Assembly: GCA_025331565.1 (NCBI GenBank)
Contig: JAFREQ010000076.1
Span: forward strand, 2,604,001-2,668,000
Source: Holacanthus passer
Taxonomy: Eukaryota; Chordata; Actinopteri; Pomacanthidae
Reading direction: 5' to 3'
DNA length: 64,000 nt
Below the pieces are notes generated by a model. It searched no databases. It was not told the origin of the DNA and worked only from the letters and a program-made list of their open reading frames with translations. This document shows positions 1 to 12,100 of this stretch, in pieces. The position numbers and the translations under genes were made by a program. How positions within the stretch are numbered: the stretch's first letter is position 1; every line of letters starts with the position of its first letter.

Positions 1-45
1 AGACATACAGTGGCCCCTGCCTCTGCACTGAGCTGTGTTCATTAC

Positions 46-3000
46 CTCGGAGGACATCCCTGGAGCTCCGGGCCTCCTCAAAGCTCAGCCTGTTGTCTGA
101 GGCCACCAGGGCTTTCAGCTCCTCGGCTCTGGACACATACTGGCTGACCTGTGGGAAGTCCTCATACATTGACTCAACTTAATCATGTCAACCACACCAT
201 ATGCTCTTCATCCACACCATATGGTATTCATAGAGTAGAATTCATTCCAAGAGAAAGCCACTCGAAAAAAAAAAAAAAAAAAAAAAAAAAAGAAGACCAA
301 TTGAAAATAGAAAGTAATCCAAATGTGAATGCGGGGAGTGTTTTCAGGCCTACCTTCTGCCTGAGGGCATCTTTACGTTGTCGGTCTGTCTCATCTGAGA
401 AGGGCAGAGAGAAGAGATGTTTTGGTTTTACATTTAGTGCGTTTACTTTGCCAGATTATTGTGGTGGAACAAAGGCAGTGTGTTGTTTAAGGACTTAAGC
501 CACAGACAGGATATGAGAGTAGTTGTTGCTCTTACAGTGAATAGCGGGGACAAAGTGCTCAAGGGCACTGCAGTAAAGGGAGAGAGCAGCGGACCTCTCC
601 CCCTCCTGGTCCTTCTGGACAGCCTGCAGGACCAGCTCTTTCTGGAAAGAGGAAATAGGAAGTGGCATCACTGAATGCAAACTGCTACAGCCCTCCTTTG
701 CTCATGCATGCATGCAGAGTCATGCGTGAAGGCACATGTGGGGCAGGCATGAGCACAAACCTACCAACACATGTGGACATGTGCTCAGTCAATCACACAC
801 ATTATTCATGGTCATCTAGAGTAGACACACATGCCAGCACATACTCCCCTTTCTTCTTATCCTCTCACCGCTTTCCCGAGGCTCTCCACACTCGGCATGT
901 GCTCCAAATCCACAAAAGGGTGGGTGAAGAACTCTGCAAAGGTGATCCGGGCATCTGGATTTCTCTCCAGCAGCCGCAACAGAAGGTCTCTGCAGTCCTT
1001 GGATACCCTGGCCCCAGGAGGGAGCTGATGCACAAAACACGACCTTATTATGTTACACTCAATCCACAGGACAATCCAAGGGAAAAGGGCAGCAGATTGT
1101 TGCCAGAGACCTTCTAGTCTCACATCACTACTTTTTATCAAAAGATGACCTTAAAGCTCTCTATGTGAATCCCTGGGTAATGGACCGTGTGCTAATGCAA
1201 TCCATTGAGCTCAAGCCTAATGTCTGACAGAAGAATTCAAGTGTTTTGAAAGCCCTCCATCATTAAAAGTACTGTTATCCTTACTGTTATCCTTAATTGT
1301 CGCTGTGTTGTGGTAATTAACATTTGGTTTGTGGACGCAGTGGGTGAATCAGGGCAGAGACACAACTATGACTTTTAATTGCCAACAATCAGTTATTGTT
1401 TCATTTCAACAGATTAACCTCAAGACAGAACTCTTTTTTGAAGTCTTTAAACGTTTAATTAGCATTTTAAACCATAACACTTATGGAGTTTTTACACACA
1501 GATCATTAAATTTGGCTGGCTTATAGACGAGACACTACCAATTTGTGTTTCTTAACAGGTGATAATTAAATATATTATGTAGGCTGTTTACAAAAAAATA
1601 AAAAAAAAAATAATAATAATTTGTATCCCAGAGTATTTCTTTAAATTTTAGATAGGTAAGTGGAGGTGATAAGGAAATATTGTGAAAGCATGCCATCTAG
1701 TGGCCAAATAGAGAAAAACAACAACCCCCAGTATTCAGTAATAATACGTTTTTTAATAAACTGTTAAAGTGGCATATCAATGAAAATTTAAGACACCGCT
1801 TTGCTTTCTCCAGGGGACAACAGCAGGACAGGGCATACATTTAACAAAGAAATTAATATTTTTAATCTTTGCATTTTGGCTTTTATTCAGTTTGAGCATT
1901 GCAACTTAATAACAAGGATAATACGCAAACAGAAGTGACTTAAGCCATTAAAAGACTACTTAATATTTCTGATGTTCTCTTATTCCCAGGCGATGTGATG
2001 TGTGTATGTATACTTGGGTAATTTAATCTATTTTGAAAAAAATGTTACAGCCCAACATGCTGTGGTAGCATAGCGTTCCTGCACTTCATGTTACAGCACT
2101 GGCAACTCATCCAAAAATAAGCACTACTGTTTTCACAGGTTTCTGTTCCTCTATACACAATACACAAATAGTATTTGACATTTGGAGTATGCTCAACATG
2201 TGCATCCATTAAATGGTAAATATGTACCACAATGTGGCATAACTTTAGAGCACCAGTGTGAGCAATCAGTCATTTGTCATTTTCAGCAGGATTGTTGATG
2301 GTCTCAGTCCAGCAATTCATTAATGAGGAACTCTATTATTGCTCAGTGCTTACCTCAATAGGCTGGCTACTCCGGATCTTCTCCACCAATTCAGCATATG
2401 ACCTTGATGCAAATGGTGCTCGCCCAAATAGTGCCTCTACATGCACACAAACAATGTTAAGTAGACCATACCAAAAGGATAATCTGCAATGATTACAGAG
2501 TATTTAACAATTAAATCTAATGGACCTACAGTGCACTAAGTTAAGGGTATGGATGCTTCAAATGCTCATATTGTATTTAAAAATGATCTTTAACTATCTT
2601 GAATATGTCTTACATTTAACCTGACATTGACATGAATGATGCTGGAAATTCTTAGTCAACAGTCTGTAAATTATATGCCACTCTATTTAGCTTACATGAC
2701 TGGCAGTGACAAGAGCTCATTACATTCTGTATTGTACCTTGTCACTCCACAAAGTGCAAATACTGTCGCGTGTCATTGCACTATTATAGCACAATTAATG
2801 TAGACGGAAAGGAGCAAACCAGGGTGCCGTTTTATGATTAATGACACAACTTAGTTTGTGACCTTCTCAGTGCATTCATTGAAGCCTGCAGGGTCAGTCA
2901 TATGATAAACCTTTTATTGTTGAAAACAAAGTGCTATTGAGACGTTAGAAATTATTATTAATAGGGAATTATGCTACACAGTACATGACACAGTTACACC

Positions 3001-4904
3001 AGATTCTGTGCATGGGAATATATTTTTGGCCACCTGAATACATACAATGAAGAGATTGTCTGAAGCAGTGTGTAGTTCATGTTGAGGGTATTCTGCATTC
3101 AAAAGAGATGAAAAAGCGAACACAAAGTTCTCACCATAAAGAATGACTCCTACCGACCAGAGATCTACTCTGGAGTCATACTGGCGTCGGCACACCATCT
3201 CAGGAGCCATGTAAAGAGGAGAACCTCTCAGGACACTCTGCTCATCCCATGGTGACATATACTGGGCGAAACCAAAATCTGAGAACAAATCAGAATGTAA
3301 ACAACACAGTGAGAGAAAGTATCCCTCTAAAACTCCTGTACAGCTCTGCCAACTGACATGTTTATAATGCAAAATGGCATTTTGTTTGAAGCCATACATC
3401 TAAGTACAGTTTAAGAGTATGATGTTAATACAACATGAACAAGCAAATGTGGCCTGTGGAGCAATGTCTTGGTCTGAAAAGATAACAGCACAATAGCATG
3501 ACAGTGATTCAAGTTTTCTGGTGTCTGTCGTGTTGCTGAAATTATCTCAGTCAGTTGAGTGGGTGAGTGAGACATGATCACCTGCTAGTTTGAGGACAGA
3601 GCCGCAGAGCAGAATATTCTGGGGTTTTAAGTCCAGGTGTGAGATGTTTCGCTCATGAAGAAACTGGAGGGCACAGGCTACAAATAGACAATGACAGAAA
3701 CAGAGTAATACTTCACTCAGGCCACATCATGCAGTCCTAAAGTTTGCACTGAGCACAGTCTTGCATTAAATAAGCATATATACAGTATCTTATTTCAACC
3801 ATTTTTTCCAATCAATATACATATATGCATGGCTCAAAAATGGTCAAAAGAATAATACTAACTGGTACACAGCTGCTGATATGAAACCAATGCAGATGTG
3901 AAGTGAAGTCAAAATAAACAACAGATTGTAACCCAGTCTGTAACTCACCTATCTGCTGCAGGAAGCGTTGGGCCACCCTCTCAGGTAAAATCCTGCGACT
4001 GCGAATGAAGCGGGAGAGATCTCCACCAGAACACCACTCCAGGATCAGGTAAATATTCTCAGAATCCCACTGACGAAAGAGAAGAATTCAAACACTCAAA
4101 GGCTGTTGCTATTATTTCAGAAAATATATTGGACACAAACTTTGTAACCATGTCTACCAGGAGAGTGACAGTTTCCTGCTGTGCCATCTAAGGATTTCAT
4201 GGCCCCCTGAATTAAAAGATAGCTTGCATGGATAAAGGTTGTTTAAATATACAAGGCATAGTTTGATTAAATTTATTTTTTACTCCCAACACATTCCTTT
4301 GTAAGCCACCCCAAGTCTAATAGCTATAAATGAGCTTACCTGAAAGTCTTTCAGCTGGACTATATGAGGATGACGCATAGTCTTGAGGATTTCAATCTCT
4401 GTGAGCAGGTTTTCTGTGGATGACTTGTTTAGAGTCTTCTTCCCAACCACCTTCACTGCCACCACCTCTCGATTATCTCCCTGCAATGTCACAGTAAATA
4501 ACTGAACTTCAACTTTCCCTTTCAGTATTAACATCAAAACTAGACTGAACTTATAAAACCAGTGTGGCTGCAAATATACTCAATGTGGACTCACAAAGCC
4601 TCAGACAAAATTGGGAGTGTAGAAAGCACATTTAATCATGGCTGATATCCCTCACATTCATTGAAATATCATAGTTAAGTATTGTGGTCAAAGTCAAGTC
4701 AGCTGGGCACCTGACTCCAACCTTGAACTCAAATACAAACATGAATGTTGTTGCAATTTTCAGACTAATGTGATGTTTATGACTCCTCCACAAACTCACC
4801 TTTCTGTAGGCTTTGTAGACGGTAGCATAGGTACCACTGCCCAGTCGCTCTGTGAGGATGAAGTCAGCCAGTTTTGGTGGCGCAAAGCTGGAGGTTGAAG
4901 CCAT
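46..4904 (-). CDS. ulk3: Unc-51-like kinase 3 (ULK3), 10 coding exons, 3' end outside the window
   Basis: Ser/Thr kinase of the ULK/ATG1 family; known roles are autophagy, Hedgehog/GLI signalling and the ESCRT-dependent abscission checkpoint. Coding exons in transcript order: 4904-4800, 4480-4340, 4069-3949, 3677-3582, 3278-3135, 2436-2354, 1024-869, 641-536, 394-354, 148-46. All have GT-AG borders and phases close, giving 365 codons against about 470 in human ULK3. Visible: glycine loop LGSGTYATVY (residues 21-30), VAVK lysine (K45), catalytic loop HLDLKPQN (D138; the family has HLD rather than HRD), DFG (155-157) and APE. A MIT domain follows from about residue 283 (KDQEG...SLYCSALEHFVPAIHY). 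The second MIT domain lies left of the window. The ATG at 4904 is the first in the frame and precedes the family start by the expected distance. A 5' UTR part (4944-4905) follows an acceptor, and an upstream non-coding exon ends at 5558 with a GTAAGT donor. Identification is firm. Confidence 0.95.
265..291. repeat. Homopolymer A tract
   Basis: An uninterrupted run of about 27 A between two ulk3 exons. On the ulk3 strand this is a T run, about 90 bases into the intron that follows exon 394-354. Its length may be an assembly or sequencing estimate. Confidence 0.9.
1691..1706 (-). promoter_or_regulatory. Weak CTCF-like motif in ulk3 intron 6
   Basis: Plus strand reads TGCCATCTAGTGGCC; the reverse complement, CCACTAGATGGCA, is a common variant of the CTCF core. 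It lies in the intron between the exons at 2354-2436 and 869-1024. The rest of that 1.3 kb intron shows nothing else I recognise. Confidence 0.25.
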
Positions 4905-5680
4905 GCTGATGACAGCAGCATCAATTTTCCCTGGCAGGTCTGGGCTGAAATGTAAGATCAATATGCTATTCAGACCAAATAAATGGCCTGATCTTCAACC
5001 TCCTAGTGGGATGCTAACTTTTGAGCTAGTGGGGACACTCCGGGTTCCTTGTCTTGCAGAAGGACAGGGTACATGGACCTTCTAGTTGAGGGACAGCCTA
5101 TCTACACCATTCCGTTATCTTTATATCACTGTGTTTGTGAATCATTTACAGAGTTTACTGCTGCATGCTTTTTGATGTATAGTACGCCTCTTATTCTGCT
5201 GATCAAGGTTTACTGTTAAAGGTCTCTTCATGTATCTCGAATACATGCAGAATTTTAGACAGGCTCTTTAAAGGTCTTATTCTGACAAGAATTTGTCTTC
5301 ATGATGAGCAAGGAAACTGTAAACAACCAGTCGATTGAACTGAATTTGGTGTATATCAGTTTGGGAGCTACCTGTCCTAGCTAGCTAACGTAGTACTTAC
5401 TGTGCTGGCAAAGTACAGTGTGCTAAGTTAGCATGTATACAATTATTGTAGATGTTGTGCTAGTCAAGCGTTAGCCACAAATAAAACTGGAGTATTCAGA
5501 CCTTTCCGCGTTCATTCAAAAGTTTTAAAAATAGGTATGCAAATAGCCGACACTTACCTGTAGGCGATCAAATCCACAAAACATGAATGAAAAGTCAGTG
5601 TTTACATTCCTGATGCAGGTCTGGTCGCACGCTGCACTGCAGTGATCAGCTGACGTTAAATGTATCAGTAAATGTGTTAC

Positions 5681-5699
5681 TGCCACCTAGCGTTGGTCC
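5681..5699 (-). promoter_or_regulatory. CTCF-like motif
   Basis: On the minus strand the site reads CGCTAGGTGGCAG, close to the vertebrate CTCF core CCGCGNGGNGGCAG. It lies just upstream of the ulk3 transcription start. Motif match only. Confidence 0.35.
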
Positions 5700-6145
5700 T
5701 CCATTACTACACACTCCGGGAGAAAATGTGAACCAAACATAGACAATCAAACAAGGTTTATTCAAACTATTCAGCAGAAGGATATTAGAAAAATCAATCC
5801 AAAATGTATATTTGAAGATTATATAATCAAAGTCATAAGACCCTCAAACACAGACCTTCAATGTAAATGAGGCTATTTCATAGGGAATGTAACAAGGTAA
5901 TAATTAATAACTCTGACTGAATAATATTTTGTCAAAAAGCTGCATTTCTCCACTCGTCCACAAAAAAATGAATGACCATTTACTTTTGTAAAATTATAAT
6001 ACATTTATACTACAAAAATATTTTGCAATTATAACACAAGCTATATATGAGTATCCACTGTATTATAAATTGATTGCTATTATTTCGGTTTTAATTCCGT
6101 GGATTCATACTCTGGTTGTTTGCGGTTTTATTTTCAAACCCCCTC

Positions 6146-6154
6146 ACCGGAAGT
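6146..6154 (+). promoter_or_regulatory. ETS-family binding site in the tars3 proximal promoter or 5' UTR
   Basis: ACCGGAAGT is an exact match to the GABPA/ELK-type ETS consensus. It lies 35 bases before the tars3 ATG, the usual place in TATA-less housekeeping promoters. Confidence 0.55.
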
Positions 6155-6184
6155 CAGCTGTCATTGTGGCTGTGGTGGTCATTT

Positions 6185-6194
6185 AAAGATGGCG
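6185..6194 (+). promoter_or_regulatory. YY1-like motif overlapping the tars3 start codon
   Basis: AAAGATGGCG at the start codon matches the YY1 consensus AAGATGGCGGC apart from its last base, which follows the window shown. It also gives a strong Kozak context (A at -3, G at +4). YY1 sites overlapping the ATG are common in short-5'-UTR genes. Confidence 0.45.
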
Positions 6195-9100
6195 GAGTGC
6201 CTGGCTGCACGCTTGGCCGCCCAGGAGCAGCAGATTCACCTGCTCACGGAGGAAATCTCCACACTGCGCGATGGACTGAGCCGAGGTGTGTATGCCGCCG
6301 GTGCCGTGGGGGTCTCTCCCGAGCTGGAGGGCCTGCGGACCGAGAACGAGAAGCTCCGGTACCGGCTGCTGCACCTCCGGCGGGGTCTGCAGGCGGAGCT
6401 GGAGCTGGAGCAGCCGCAGGGCAGGAGGCAGCCGGGAGTGAAGGGTGGCAGAGCTCCGGAGAAAAGCACCAGCAAAGTGCAGGCAAAGCAGCAGGCAAAC
6501 AACAGGGCGGATAATAAGGTAGAGATGAAGACTGGGGCAGTGACTGGTACCCAGTTTAAATGGCTAAACAGTAGTGCTGCACCATTATGAGGAGCAGGCC
6601 TCTATTCACTGAAGCCAAATGACAAACTGCACCACCTCATTTCCAGAAATAGCTGCCACACTCAGTGTCACAGTGTGTGCACACTTTGAATACTGCACAT
6701 GTTCACTGACGTTAATATCAGGCTGATAATGTGACTCATGATGATGATAAGAGCCTATTGTGAGATTAAAGGTACATACACACACCTCACTGTGTTTGGA
6801 CAGGTGGCAACTCCGGATACCAAACCAGCTGACAGGAACAACAAGAAGGAGAAGAAGCAGGATCAGGGCCAAGGAGGAGGTTTGAAAGAGGTGATTATTG
6901 AAGGGGCAAAGAACCTTGAATTTATCCTGCCCTCCTGTTCACCCATTGCACCAACAGGGACATAATTTGTAACATATCACTTCATCACAAACAGCAAACA
7001 ATCTAGTCTATTCCCTGCATTTCATAAAGCTTGTTTTTCATATTTCCCACTGTAGCTGAAGCCCTGGCCTGAGTACATTACAGAGCGCCTCAGCTTCTAT
7101 GATGAGCTGAAGAGGGAGAGTGATGCCCTGCTGGCAAAGAAAGCTGCAGACAGCAAACCCATAACTGTGGAGCTGCCAGATGGGCGTAAGGTGGCGGGCA
7201 AGGCTTGGCTCACCACACCATACCAGTTGGCTTGTGACATCAGGTTAGTACTTAAACAGCTGGCTAAAATCTAATTTTCAATCTACAGTTGTTGTTACTT
7301 TGCCACATGTGACTTTTTCCCCAACATCTGTCTTGCCATTATAATGGTACAATTCCCTTTTAAATGTAGATGCAGTATTTGTGAGACAGCTGTCCTTGCT
7401 TGATCTTTCAGCCAGGGTCTGGCTGACAACGCTGTGATTTCTCGGGTGAATGGGGAGCTTTGGGACCTGGACAGACCTCTTGAAAAGGACTGCTCTCTTG
7501 AGATCTTGCGCTTTGACGATGAGGATGCTCAAGCTGTGAGTACATAGAACTTTTACATTTATTAATGAAGAACATTTTAACAGATGGGCAGTGGCTACAG
7601 AGAGAAATCTCAGAGATGAATTCTGTTGAACTGCAATTTCTGCCACCTGCAAATCTAGTTTTGCAATGGCCAATCTTTTTATTTATTATATGAATTGAAA
7701 ATTGCATTTAGTTTATCTTTAGTGATGTACAGTCCTACCCTCATGTCTGATGTATTAAGAAGGTCCAAGCCACAGCAGCTGAATAAACTAATACTTGCTT
7801 TTTTGACAAGGTAATATCTACGTCTTCATCTCATGTTCTAGGTGTACTGGCACTCCAGTGCTCACATCCTGGGGGAGGCAATGGAGCGCTTTTATGGAGG
7901 CTGTTTGTGTTATGGACCCCCCATTGAGAATGGTTTCTACTATGACATGTTCCTGGATGGACAGAAGTGAGCCAGATTTCCTTATCTCTGTGATTTTTTT
8001 TTTCTTTGGAGTATTGTATAATTTTTTGGACAAGATTTGAGTCTAAAATGTTTAGATGTTCCAGTCTTAATTGTGTATTTTATTATAGATGGTTTTGTTT
8101 TTTTGTGCCAAAACGAGTGCTTACAGCAGCCTTTTCCTTTAAAACATACTAAGCAGAAAACAGGATCATCATGTCAAACAGGATTAGGTCATCACAGAAA
8201 TGTCAGGATACTTGTCAGAGCAGCACTGACCATGAGCGTAATGAGCTGAGCATGTTTCCTGTTTCCAGGGGAGTGTCCAGCACTGAGTTTGGAGACTTGG
8301 AGACTTTGTGTAAGTCTGTGGTGAAGGAAAAGCAGCCCTTTGAGAGGCTTGAGGTCAGCAAGGAGACACTGTTGAAGATGTTTAAGGTGAGAGAGAGACA
8401 GAGAAACTCTAGTCTTGTCTAGTCTTAAATTTTAATCTTGTTATTATTTGCATGGGGGATTTGGCAAAAAACAAAGACAAAGTTGTGTGTGTGGAGAATA
8501 TTCCCTCTGCCCAGGATAACTTCTAACTAACCCAAAGTGTTTGTATCTTGTAGTACAACAAATTCAAGTGTCGCATTCTGAATGAGAAAGTCACCACCCC
8601 CACTACTACAGTTTATAGGTGAGTAGCTTATAAGAAAGAAAGTACATAAGTGGATCCATTTATTTTATGAGAGTGTGAGTTCTTTTTGGGTCTTTGTACT
8701 TTATAACGCTAACTACTGTGTCATGTATGAATCCTGGTTAGATGTGGGCCCTTGATTGACTTGTGCAGAGGTCCCCATGTCAGACATACAGGCAAGATCA
8801 AGGCCATGAAGATCTACAAGGTTTGGGCAAAATCCACAAGCCCCAAACAAATCTTCTGTAATCTTGTGCTAATATGTCTAAAAATGTAAACATTTCACTC
8901 TTTTCTGCCTCTACCACCAGAACTCTTCAACCTACTGGGAGGGCCGCTCTGACATGGAGACTCTACAGAGGATCTATGGCATTTCATTCCCAGACTCAAA
9001 GATGCTGAAGGAGTGGGAACGTTTTCAGGAGGAGGCCAAGAACAGAGACCATCGCAAGATTGGCAAAGTAAGTCACTGTAGGCCGTCATGTGCAAGCCCA

Positions 9101-12100
9101 CCCAGCTGTCTGAGGCCTAGAACTGGAGACTGAAAACCAGTACAAAGAGAATTTTGATTTGTAATTGTATAATCTGATGGCTGACACATCTCATTTGAGG
9201 TTTTCATAGGAGTTTTTCCTCGTGAGAGTCTAGGTTTGTGGTTTTATAGATGTGGTGAAACCCTGAAAAGAGCCTGGACCAAGAACACAGTCTCCAGGCA
9301 AACATGAACTGTACTGACACATGCAACATTATACAAACAAATTATCTTCCTAGTGTAACCCAGTTGGCATTGTAAAAAAAATGCCTTAGGACCAAACCAG
9401 TATGGGAAAACAATATGGACATGAAAACCCATGTTCTTCTGCCATAAATCGACTGTTGCTGCCTTGTACCAGGTGAGGGCACTGTGTTTCTTCATATTGG
9501 CCCATTTGTGACAACTGTGAGTCATCTGAGCACCCCAGCTGGTTTCACAGCATGGGAGACACAGACGGCAGCACCTCAATCACCACCAATAACAACACAG
9601 TTCCATATTAAACACGAGAGTCAAGATATTGCTGTTGATGCCAGTTGGAGGGAGGTGACAAAAGTGGCATGTTGTTTAAAAGATGGTGCTCTGTGTCATG
9701 ATCCAAAGCCGACCCTTGTCATTTGCACAGTGCATAATGAAGCACAACATTTTGAAAACATTCAGATTCATTATACAAAGTAAGATCACATACCTCATGC
9801 AGGATTTTCACAATGTCTTCAATCCAAGCGGAGAGCAGCAAAAAACTGAACTAACAGAGTAGTACAGGAGAGTCGAGTTTATCTCTACTTCTCCTGGTCT
9901 ACAACATGCTGCCAAAAATGTACTTTTGCTTTGTTTATTGCAGCGATTTTCTTTGTTTTTGCTGTAATATTTTACTCTTAATATTATGTGTGCTTCTTGT
10001 GGCTGCATGCATCTTAGTTTTGTATTTACATGTTTGTTTTCTTCATTGATGTGGTCAGTGCTCGATGGCTCAGGTCTGTGTTTCGAAGTCAGTTCTTGAA
10101 CCAGACTTCACTTGGTTTGATCTAATTAGCACAGGGTTGGCTTTATCAGACGGATCAATACCAGTTCCGTTTGTTTGGCTCAATCAAGAGTGGCATTTTA
10201 CAATAAACCCTTTTTAGCCACCTTTCAGAAACACAACAATGCTACCAAACTTCTAATTCCACACTTTAATTTACTTAGATTTTCAAATAACCTGTGACAG
10301 AGGGTGTTTCTAGAAATAGGTCGTTAACATTGGAAGACATTTCATTTGCAAAGCTTAATTTTTTAAAAATGAATATACAATTCACAAAGCAGTGTCCTTA
10401 TTATAGCATTTATTCGGTTGGATTTTTGTTGTAAATCTCTATTGCAATCCAATTCTATGATTTTTAACTACTGTAGCTCAAAAGGATGGAAAGACAGATG
10501 AGGTGTGGGCTGTGTTATGAACTCGAACACACAAGAGGATGACTTGCATCAGTGTTAAAATTGAAACAGTTGAACAACAGTTCAACATTCGTGGTTGTTA
10601 CAGAAGTCACAGCTGACACCCTTGTATTTTAGTTTTTAAAGGGGAAACTAATCTGATATGTCTTCACAGTCTTGCAAGGGAACAGTTTGTCCTGCACACT
10701 AAACTCATTTGTCTTTTTTTTTCTGAGTCCATTGAGCTTTTTTCGGCGGTCAGTCACTGACAGATGGTCTGCTGTGTGATGACTGGATAACTCCCTGCTG
10801 TATATGGAGGAGTTTCTTACCAATTGTACATGCAGCTAATAAGGAGTGAAGGAGTAAGTGAAGTCATTAAAAAGTCTTCTTTGTCTGCTTCGCAGGATCA
10901 GGAGTTGTTCTTCTTCCATGATCTGAGCCCTGGCAGTTGTTTCTTCCTGCCACGCGGAGCCTACATCTACAACACACTCACTGAGTTCATCAGGGTAGGA
11001 GTGGTGGCTACAGGCTTTTCAGTGCCTGTTTTATTTACAACATATTTGCCGAGTTTCATTCTATTTTTGATAGGAAGTTCAGTCATGGCAGATTTAACCA
11101 ACATAAGCCTTTAGATAATCACCCCCTTCTTTTTTAGAGGCTCTGTTTTTTGAGTTTTTTTTTTTTTTTTAAGTTAAGTCTTCACTTTAACCTAAAAGCA
11201 TTATATTAATATTTATTTCCATATGTTATCATATCATTACAATAGCCAAAATGAGCAAGTACAGCTCAAGAGATGTGAAGGAGGATTTTTCATGTCAAGA
11301 CTTTGATCACCATTGTCTATTTTTTGCTGTTTTATTGTGTATAATTCTAAGTCTCCCATCCTAAAATAAGGTAGCAGAGCAGGCTTTGCTGAAAAACATT
11401 TGTGACATTTGGTTGGTAATTATTTTGTTATTACATGAATTATGTTAAATGTTTGGTGATCATTTTAGAAAACTTATTTTGGGATCTCAATAGAAGAAGT
11501 TTTGCCAATATCACTGAGCACCAGTTTATACTAGAACAAAATTCACAAACAGTATCTGTATAGTGTTTAGTGTTTTACAAAAATAAGTACTCCAGAGATG
11601 CTGAAACAAAAATACACTTATGACCTCTCTCAACCTGAACCATGAGGCGCAGGCTAAGCTTAACATTTCCAGTGTACTTGTAGTGATTGCCAGCTCATTT
11701 ACATGCGGACCCCTAGCTGTTAACTTTTGCAAAGCATGCAATCATCCGGGAGCGCCAAGATAAGCCATGAGTTTAACAGTGAGCTGAATATTTTAGTTCA
11801 GCTCAGTTGGTTCAAATTCTGCTCAGAGCCCTAGAGAAGCTTGGCTGACTGCTGTATAAAGTCTGAATTATGGCTGGAGCTTTTCAAAGGGTTTTTCAGT
11901 CAAACACCAAATATGTGACAAATTGAACATCATAATGTCAGAAGTGTCTGAAGATTTTCAGATTGCGGCCCAAATGAGCTTGTCAGCAGCACATCAGTCT
12001 TCTCAAAAGTAGTGTGTCATTTGTCAAATTGGCTCCATGGACGTTCTCAGTTAAGAGTAGAACACAGTCTTGTCCAAAGTTGAGCAAACTTTAGATTCCA

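Larger units (their letters stand above)
5558..6188. promoter_or_regulatory. Divergent promoter interval between ulk3 and tars3
   Basis: The first non-coding exon of ulk3 (minus strand) ends at 5558 in a good donor and must start somewhat above it, near 5600-5650. The tars3 ATG is at 6189 on the plus strand. The interval contains a TGACGT half-CRE at 5651-5656, a CTCF-like motif at 5681-5699, an AT-rich centre (about 5740-6090) and an ETS site beside tars3. The transcription starts themselves are inferred. Apart from these elements I see no gene here. Confidence 0.55.

Noticed and set aside
6099..6188. Upstream in-frame extension of tars3
   Set aside because: The extended frame begins with GTG, not ATG; the ATG at 6189 has a strong Kozak context.
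6236..6502. Long minus-strand ORFs opposite tars3 exon 1
   Set aside because: Shadow frames of a GC-rich exon; the plus-strand frame matches TARS3.
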